Positions 22,694 through 25,201 of a stretch of 25,201 bases of DNA are shown one piece after another. Each line of letters begins with the position of its first letter. Position 1 is the first letter of the stretch. The notes under the pieces were generated by a model, which saw nothing but the letters and a program-made list of their open reading frames with translations, made no database searches and was not told the origin of the DNA. This stretch comes from a virus. The position numbers and the translations under genes were made by a program. The stretch spans positions 1-25,201 of IMG/VR virus record IMGVR_UViG_3300022752_000362; one strand, 5' to 3'.

Positions 22694-22742
22694 CCCAGGA
22701 AGGTGCCCCCCGAGAGGGGCGGTGTACCCCCCTTCTATTGGG
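22694..22742 (+). other. GC-rich three-tier stem in the lysozyme leader
   Basis: Nested complementary blocks CCCA/TGGG (22694-22697, 22739-22742), GAAGG/CCTTC (22699-22703, 22731-22735) and GCCCC/GGGGC (22705-22709, 22716-22720). It is far more GC-rich than its surroundings and carries no open frame. It is likely an RNA structure upstream of the lysozyme gene. Confidence 0.65.
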
Positions 22743-22764
22743 ATGTAGAGTTCTATTAAACTAA

Positions 22765-23403
22765 ATGCAAAACTTCTTTACAGTAGCCCTGCCACTTTTG
22801 GCATCGGTTACAACTAGTTCGGTAACACTGCCTTCAGTGTTTCCTCCTCCCTTGAGTGCCCCGCCACCATATTCTATTATTCAAGAGGAGCCTACATCAA
22901 AGACAGCGACCAAAACGGTTGCTCCCGAAAAGCCAAAAGAAAAAAGGCTAATTTGTAAAGGGTGTAATGAAAATGAAAATGTTGCCCTGAATTATTTTCA
23001 GGACATTGGAATTAAAGACAAAAACGCCCTTGCTACTATTCTGGGAAATATTAAGCAGGAATCAACATTCCAAGCTAATGTTTGTGAAGGTGGTAGCAGA
23101 AGATCATATTATAACTGCTACGGTGGTTATGGTTTGATTCAATGGACATCTGCCAATCGTTATCATGGATTGGGTGATTTTGCTAAGAAGTATGGTGGTT
23201 CCCCATCATCACTTCATACGCAACTTCGTTATCTTACAAACGAAACTCAATGGAAAAAAATTGAAGACCGTATGAAAACTAATGGCCGTTCAATTTATTC
23301 TTATATGAGCGATGCTTATAGTTGGATTGGTTGGGGATGTCATGGATCCCGAACATCATATGCCTATGATTATGCATCCCGTCTAACTCCAGCAGAAGTC
23401 TGA
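22765..23403 (+). CDS. Exported phage lysozyme (tail-lysozyme-type domain)
   Basis: A 212-residue protein. Residues 1-20 (MQNFFTVALPLLASVTTSSV) form a hydrophobic signal or anchor sequence. A Pro/Thr/Lys-rich linker runs to about residue 62, and the enzymatic domain from there on. The domain shows ALATILGNIKQESTF (candidate catalytic E99), GGYGLIQWTSANRY and a C-terminal WIGWGC region, the pattern of phage tail lysozyme (NlpC-independent, goose-lysozyme-like) domains. Several cysteines (C64, C67, C107, C118 and one in GWGC) suit an oxidising periplasm. It would cleave peptidoglycan as endolysin or as virion-associated enzyme; the signal sequence favours export. No ribosome site upstream, but a structured leader. 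Confidence 0.78.
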   Translation: MQNFFTVALPLLASVTTSSVTLPSVFPPPLSAPPPYSIIQEEPTSKTATKTVAPEKPKEKRLICKGCNENENVALNYFQDIGIKDKNALATILGNIKQESTFQANVCEGGSRRSYYNCYGGYGLIQWTSANRYHGLGDFAKKYGGSPSSLHTQLRYLTNETQWKKIEDRMKTNGRSIYSYMSDAYSWIGWGCHGSRTSYAYDYASRLTPAEV

Positions 23404-23410
23404 ATAAATA
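23403..23410 (+). promoter_or_regulatory. Late-promoter motif AATAAATA next to a stop codon
   Basis: NATAAATA starting on the last base of the lysozyme TGA. It is followed at once by a terminator hairpin, so its activity is doubtful. Confidence 0.45.
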
Positions 23411-23411
23411 T

Positions 23412-23434
23412 GGGAAGAGAAATCTTCCCTTTTT
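23412..23434 (+). terminator. Terminator after the lysozyme gene
   Basis: A perfect 7-bp stem GGGAAGA/TCTTCCC closed by a GAAA tetraloop, then five T. Confidence 0.92.
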
Positions 23435-23437
23435 CAA

Positions 23438-23605
23438 ATGAAACTTTCAACAAAAGTTGTCTCAGAAATTTTAAATTATAGTAGTGATATTTCCTTAAAA
23501 AATCATTGCAAATTTGTCTTAGAGTCTTATTTGGCGCTTGAACCAAATCTAACAGAAGAACAACTTAAAGAGTCTCTTAGAGTTTATTTGATGGGTTTGG
23601 AATGA
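23438..23605 (+). CDS. Small protein, unknown function
   Basis: A 55-residue open frame starting four bases after the terminator T-run and ending in an ATGA overlap with the next gene, which strongly suggests a real coupled gene. The product begins MKLSTKVVSEILNYSSDISL and ends LTEEQLKESLRVYLMGLE: two or three amphipathic helices with one cysteine. No ribosome site stands out and no family is recognised. Confidence 0.7.
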   Translation: MKLSTKVVSEILNYSSDISLKNHCKFVLESYLALEPNLTEEQLKESLRVYLMGLE

Positions 23606-24003
23606 ACTTCAATTTTGGAAAGAAAAAACCAGACATAAAACAATATGCAATCATAGGAATTGTATTGAGTTCTATTATTGCAACACTTTCCCAATGCACT
23701 CATATTAAAGAAAATACTATATGGGATTTATTTGATGAAGTTCAAAGGCGATATTTTCCACAAACGATCATCAACGACTTTATTATCAAAGATCCAGAGA
23801 AACTTGATCGAAGAGTTCATAGAGATGTAGATAGAGCAATTGATGCTGTTACACCAGAATATAATCGTATTATTGCAGAAGCAGATAAAAAATATAAACC
23901 ACGATATTCTGAAAAAGCAATTGATGAAACTTTGTGTTATACTGATGAATGTAAAGCACTTGGAGGAGAAATGAGAATTCGTGCCTCCTGGGTTGACGAC
24001 TGA
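23602..24003 (+). CDS. Membrane-anchored protein with extracytoplasmic domain
   Basis: A 133-residue protein. A basic start (MNFNFGKKKPDIKQ) leads into one hydrophobic span (YAIIGIVLSSIIATLSQC, residues ~15-32). LSQC is near a lipobox, but Gln before Cys is unusual. The remainder is hydrophilic and helical (WDLFDEVQRRYFP, DRRVHRDVDRAID) with a C-terminal CYTDECKALGGEMR segment bearing two cysteines. I recall similar proteins in other cyanophages without known role. With the exported lysozyme just upstream, a spanin-like or lysis-accessory role is possible but only inference. The tRNA-Tyr promoter -35 box lies in its last codons. Confidence 0.78.
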   Translation: MNFNFGKKKPDIKQYAIIGIVLSSIIATLSQCTHIKENTIWDLFDEVQRRYFPQTIINDFIIKDPEKLDRRVHRDVDRAIDAVTPEYNRIIAEADKKYKPRYSEKAIDETLCYTDECKALGGEMRIRASWVDD

Positions 24004-24021
24004 TTCAAAGACTAGTATAAT
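23993..24021 (+). promoter_or_regulatory. Promoter of tRNA-Tyr
   Basis: TTGACG (23993-23998), 17 bases, TATAAT (24016-24021); the -10 ends nine bases before the mature tRNA. Confidence 0.85.
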
Positions 24022-24030
24022 AGTTTCATT

Positions 24031-24112
24031 GGGTAGGTGTCCGAGTGGTTAATGGAGGCGGACTGTAAATCCGCTGGCTCTGCCTACGGGGGTTCAAATC
24101 CCTCCCTGCCCA
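24031..24112 (+). tRNA. tRNA-Tyr (anticodon GTA)
   Basis: A type II tRNA: acceptor GGGTAGG/CCTGCCC with one G-T pair, anticodon stem GCGGA/TCCGC around CTGTAAA, long variable arm, T arm GGGGG TTCAAAT CCCTC. Only CC of a CCA end is encoded. Confidence 0.95.
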
Positions 24113-24114
24113 CC

Positions 24115-24143
24115 TTGACAATGAAATCCTAAATTGGTATGAT
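24115..24143 (+). promoter_or_regulatory. Promoter of tRNA-Arg
   Basis: TTGACA (24115-24120), 17 bases, TATGAT (24138-24143) with TG in the extended -10 position. It fills the whole gap between the two tRNAs. Confidence 0.83.
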
Positions 24144-24151
24144 TGTCTCAT

Positions 24152-24225
24152 GTCTTGGTAGCTCAGATGGATAGAGCCACTCACTTCTAATGAGTTGGTC
24201 GGGGGTTCGAGTCCCTCCCAAGACG
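24152..24225 (+). tRNA. tRNA-Arg (anticodon TCT)
   Basis: Acceptor GTCTTGG/CCAAGAC, D arm, anticodon arm ACTCA CTTCTAA TGAGT, T arm with GGTTCGAGTCC, discriminator G. It reads AGA/AGG, codons used heavily in the late genes of this window. No encoded CCA. Confidence 0.96.
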
Positions 24226-24226
24226 C

Positions 24227-24255
24227 TTGACAATTTGGAGTTTATCTCTTATAAT
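24227..24255 (+). promoter_or_regulatory. Promoter of tRNA-Gly
   Basis: TTGACA (24227-24232), 17 bases, TATAAT (24250-24255), a full consensus match. The string ATTGTCTCATG follows exactly as it does before tRNA-Arg. Confidence 0.87.
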
Positions 24256-24263
24256 TGTCTCAT

Positions 24264-24335
24264 GCGAAATTAGTTCAGTGGTAGAACGCCATCCTTCCAA
24301 GTTGGATGTCACCGGTTCGAATCCGGTATTTCGCT
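24264..24335 (+). tRNA. tRNA-Gly (anticodon TCC)
   Basis: Acceptor GCGAAAT/ATTTCGC, D arm GTTC/GAAC, anticodon stem CCATC/GTTGG with one T-T mismatch, loop CTTCCAA, T arm ACCGG TTCGAAT CCGGT. It reads GGA/GGG. Confidence 0.95.
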
Positions 24336-24336
24336 T

Positions 24337-24352
24337 GAAACCCTAAGGTTTC
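24337..24352 (+). other. Hairpin between tRNA-Gly and tRNA-Asn
   Basis: GAAACC/GGTTTC with a CTAA loop. No promoter-like boxes occur in this gap, so Gly and Asn tRNAs are probably one transcript and the hairpin a processing signal. Confidence 0.55.
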
Positions 24353-24356
24353 TTAT

Positions 24357-24428
24357 TCCCCTATAGCTCAACGGCAGAGCAGAGAGCTGTTAACTCTAAG
24401 GTTCCTCGTTCGAATCGAGGTGGGGGAG
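24357..24428 (+). tRNA. tRNA-Asn (anticodon GTT)
   Basis: Acceptor TCCCCTA/TGGGGGA, D arm GCTC/GAGC, anticodon loop CTGTTAA with stem GAGAG/CTCTA (outermost pair mismatched), T arm CCTCG TTCGAAT CGAGG, discriminator G. Confidence 0.95.
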
Positions 24429-24460
24429 TTGAAAGGATTGGAAATGTCCGATTCTTTCAA
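24429..24460 (+). other. 14-bp hairpin after tRNA-Asn
   Basis: TTGAAAG/CTTTCAA continuous with GATTGGA/TCCGATT (two G-T pairs) around an AATG loop. There is no T-run after it, so it is a processing or stability element rather than a clear terminator. Confidence 0.65.
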
Positions 24461-24492
24461 ATTGAGAAAGGTAAGGAAAGAAAAAAAGGAGC

Positions 24493-24620
24493 ATGGGAGT
24501 CGGTGACACTTCTGAAACGCACGACGCATACCGCACCTGCCTAACTCTCTTATTCACTGCCCTCTAATGCAGTGAAAATCGCAGAAAGTGTCTTCTGCGG
24601 GTGTCGGGCACTCGATACCC
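24493..24620 (+). ncRNA. Structured untranslated RNA region in the tRNA cluster
   Basis: No tRNA or sizeable gene fits here, but three perfect or near-perfect hairpins follow in series. They are TTCACTGC/GCAGTGAA (24553-24576), CGCAGAA/TTCTGCG (24580-24599), and GGGTGTCG/CGATACCC (24599-24618, one G-T pair). In an alternative fold GACACTTCTG (24505-24514) pairs with CAGAAAGTGTC (24582-24592, one bulge), enclosing the first hairpin. A 24-codon frame (ATG 24493, TAA in the loop of the first hairpin) is present with AAGGAG too close to its start. Local GC content is higher than around it. Function and exact ends are unknown. Confidence 0.5.
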
Positions 24621-24625
24621 ATCAT

Positions 24626-24700
24626 CGTGGGGAAGTGTAACGGTTGCACAGAAGTCTCATAAGCTTCAGGAAGGAGGTTCAATTCCTCCCCCCGCCACCA
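24626..24700 (+). tRNA. tRNA with CAT anticodon (Met or lysidine-type Ile), encoded CCA
   Basis: D arm GTGT AACGGTT GCAC, anticodon arm GAAGT CTCATAA GCTTC, T arm GGAGG TTCAATT CCTCC, acceptor CGTGGGG/CCCCGCC, then ACCA encoded. Odd points: a C1-C72 mismatch, A instead of U at position 8, and it is the only one of the six with a full CCA. The three G-C anticodon-stem pairs of an initiator are absent, so elongator Met or Ile is more likely. Confidence 0.72.
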
Positions 24701-24704
24701 AAAA

Positions 24705-24777
24705 GGGGGATTAGCTCAATTGGTAGAGCAGAGCCTTTGCAAGGCTAAGGTTAGGAGTTCGAGTCTCCTATCTTCCA
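24705..24777 (+). tRNA. tRNA-Ala (anticodon TGC)
   Basis: Acceptor GGGGGAT/ATCTTCC (two G-T pairs), D arm GCTC/GAGC, anticodon stem GAGCC/GGCTA with loop TTTGCAA, T arm with GAGTTCGAGTCTC, discriminator A. It reads GCA/GCG and lies four bases after the preceding CCA end, so the two are co-transcribed. Confidence 0.95.
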
Positions 24778-24786
24778 CTTATACAT

Positions 24787-24810
24787 TGTGCCACCATAAG
24801 GACTGGCACA
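24787..24810 (+). other. Hairpin after the tRNA cluster
   Basis: TGTGCCA (24787-24793) pairs exactly with TGGCACA (24804-24810), 10-base loop, no T-run. It may end or stabilise the tRNA transcript. Confidence 0.55.
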
Positions 24811-24836
24811 TAAGACCTCCAAAGCACTCAAAGAGG

Positions 24837-24845
24837 TGCTATAAT
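24837..24845 (+). promoter_or_regulatory. Extended -10 promoter candidate
   Basis: TGCTATAAT, an extended -10 identical to that at 2542-2550, 24 bases before the ATG at 24869. No good -35 is seen 17 bases upstream. Confidence 0.6.
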
Positions 24846-24868
24846 TACAGAGTAATCAAGCAAAGCAA

Positions 24869-25201
24869 ATGGGTACTCGTTCTCGTATTGGTCTTGAACT
24901 TTCTAATGGTTCAATTCTTTCTGTGTACCACCATTGGGATGGTTATCCCTCTTGGTTGGGTCGTATTTTGAATACTCACTATAATGCCAAATCACTTGCC
25001 GAAGAACTGATTGATGGTGGTGATATGAGTTGCTGTTGGACTGATGAACGTTGGGACGATAGTGGTGTGAAAGGTGTTTATGGACCTCAATACTATTCTC
25101 AACGTGGTGATGATTGTCCTCCTCGTCTTGATAAAGATATGGATGAGTTCTTTGCTGATGGTGAAGAATACTCTTACATCTTCCGTAATGGCAATTGGTA
25201 T
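24869..25201 (+). CDS. Conserved-looking phage protein, unknown function (3' end cut by window)
   Basis: An open frame of 111 codons running off the window end. It begins MGTRSRIGLELSNGSILSVY and continues HHWDGYPSWLGRILN, LAEELIDGGDMSCCWTDERW, then an acidic stretch (RLDKDMDEFFADGEEY). The HWDGYP motif and start are ones I recall from a widespread phage family of unknown function. The candidate -10 box lies just upstream; no strong ribosome site. Start is supported by the abrupt onset of the motif-bearing sequence. Confidence 0.8.
   Translation, partial: MGTRSRIGLELSNGSILSVYHHWDGYPSWLGRILNTHYNAKSLAEELIDGGDMSCCWTDERWDDSGVKGVYGPQYYSQRGDDCPPRLDKDMDEFFADGEEYSYIFRNGNWY

Noticed and set aside
24337-24352. 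Intrinsic terminator between tRNA-Gly and tRNA-Asn
   Set aside because: The stem is 6 bp and only TTATT follows; no promoter exists for tRNA-Asn, so termination here would silence it.
24493-24567. 24-codon frame with AAGGAG upstream
   Set aside because: The ribosome site is only one base from the ATG and the frame runs through strong RNA hairpins; kept only as a note within the structured region.
24429-24700. tmRNA-like gene: short frame ending in a hairpin loop followed by a tRNA-like end with CCA
   Set aside because: No conserved tmRNA 5' domain, the tag frame does not end in an Ala-Ala-type tag, and a complete stand-alone CAT-anticodon tRNA accounts for the 3' part.

Overview
The window looks like part of a T4-like cyanophage (a myovirus of marine Synechococcus or Prochlorococcus). 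The evidence is an almost complete T4-type replication set (gp44 C-terminus, gp62, RegA, gp43, UvsX, gp41, gp61, NrdA, NrdB) combined with genes typical of cyanomyoviruses: small heat-shock protein Hsp20, MazG, 2-oxoglutarate/Fe(II) oxygenase, and large low-complexity basic virion proteins. There are also T4-type late promoter motifs (NATAAATA) and a tRNA cluster. All genes run on the + strand, most neighbours overlap or nearly touch, and the DNA is AT-rich. All names rest on reading motifs and recalling families; no search was run.

Layout: (1) 1-1817, clamp loader and translational repressor: gp44 end, a Dam-type methylase inserted between the two clamp-loader genes, gp62, regA, terminator. 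(2) 1827-2539, hsp20 and a possible 38-residue peptide, terminator. (3) 2522-9202, a long replication/recombination operon starting at a good sigma70-type promoter: two overlapping, apparently paralogous Sm-like genes, gp43 polymerase, uvsX, an Asp/Asn-hydroxylase-like oxygenase, gp41 helicase, mazG and a small gene. (4) 9202-17176, a late block read from NATAAATA motifs, with virion-type proteins. It includes a nucleotidyltransferase with a T4 internal-protein-like capsid-targeting N-terminus, a nuclease-like protein, a very large basic low-complexity protein and a coiled-coil/membrane protein. (5) 17292-21839, sigma70-type promoter, gp61 primase-nrdA-nrdB, terminator. (6) 21840-22664, three small overlapping genes including a GIY-YIG nuclease. 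(7) 22694-24003, a GC-rich structured leader, an exported lysozyme, a 55-residue protein and a membrane-anchored protein. (8) 24031-24777, six tRNAs (Tyr, Arg, Gly, Asn, a CAU-anticodon tRNA, Ala), the first three each with its own -35/-10 promoter, plus a strongly structured untranslated stretch. (9) 24869-end, start of a gene cut by the window edge.

Together the early genes make and repair DNA (polymerase holoenzyme, primosome, recombinase) and supply dNTPs (RNR, MazG). The late block makes the capsid and probably its internal proteins. The tRNAs match A-ending codons (AGA, GGA, GCA) that are heavily used in the late block.

Most interesting points: a putatively head-packaged nucleotidyltransferase, a nuclease-like late protein with an SxK in place of ExK, the one-promoter-per-tRNA modules, a consensus promoter that fires straight into a terminator at 22604-22664, and the structured RNA stretches at 22694-22742 and 24429-24620.
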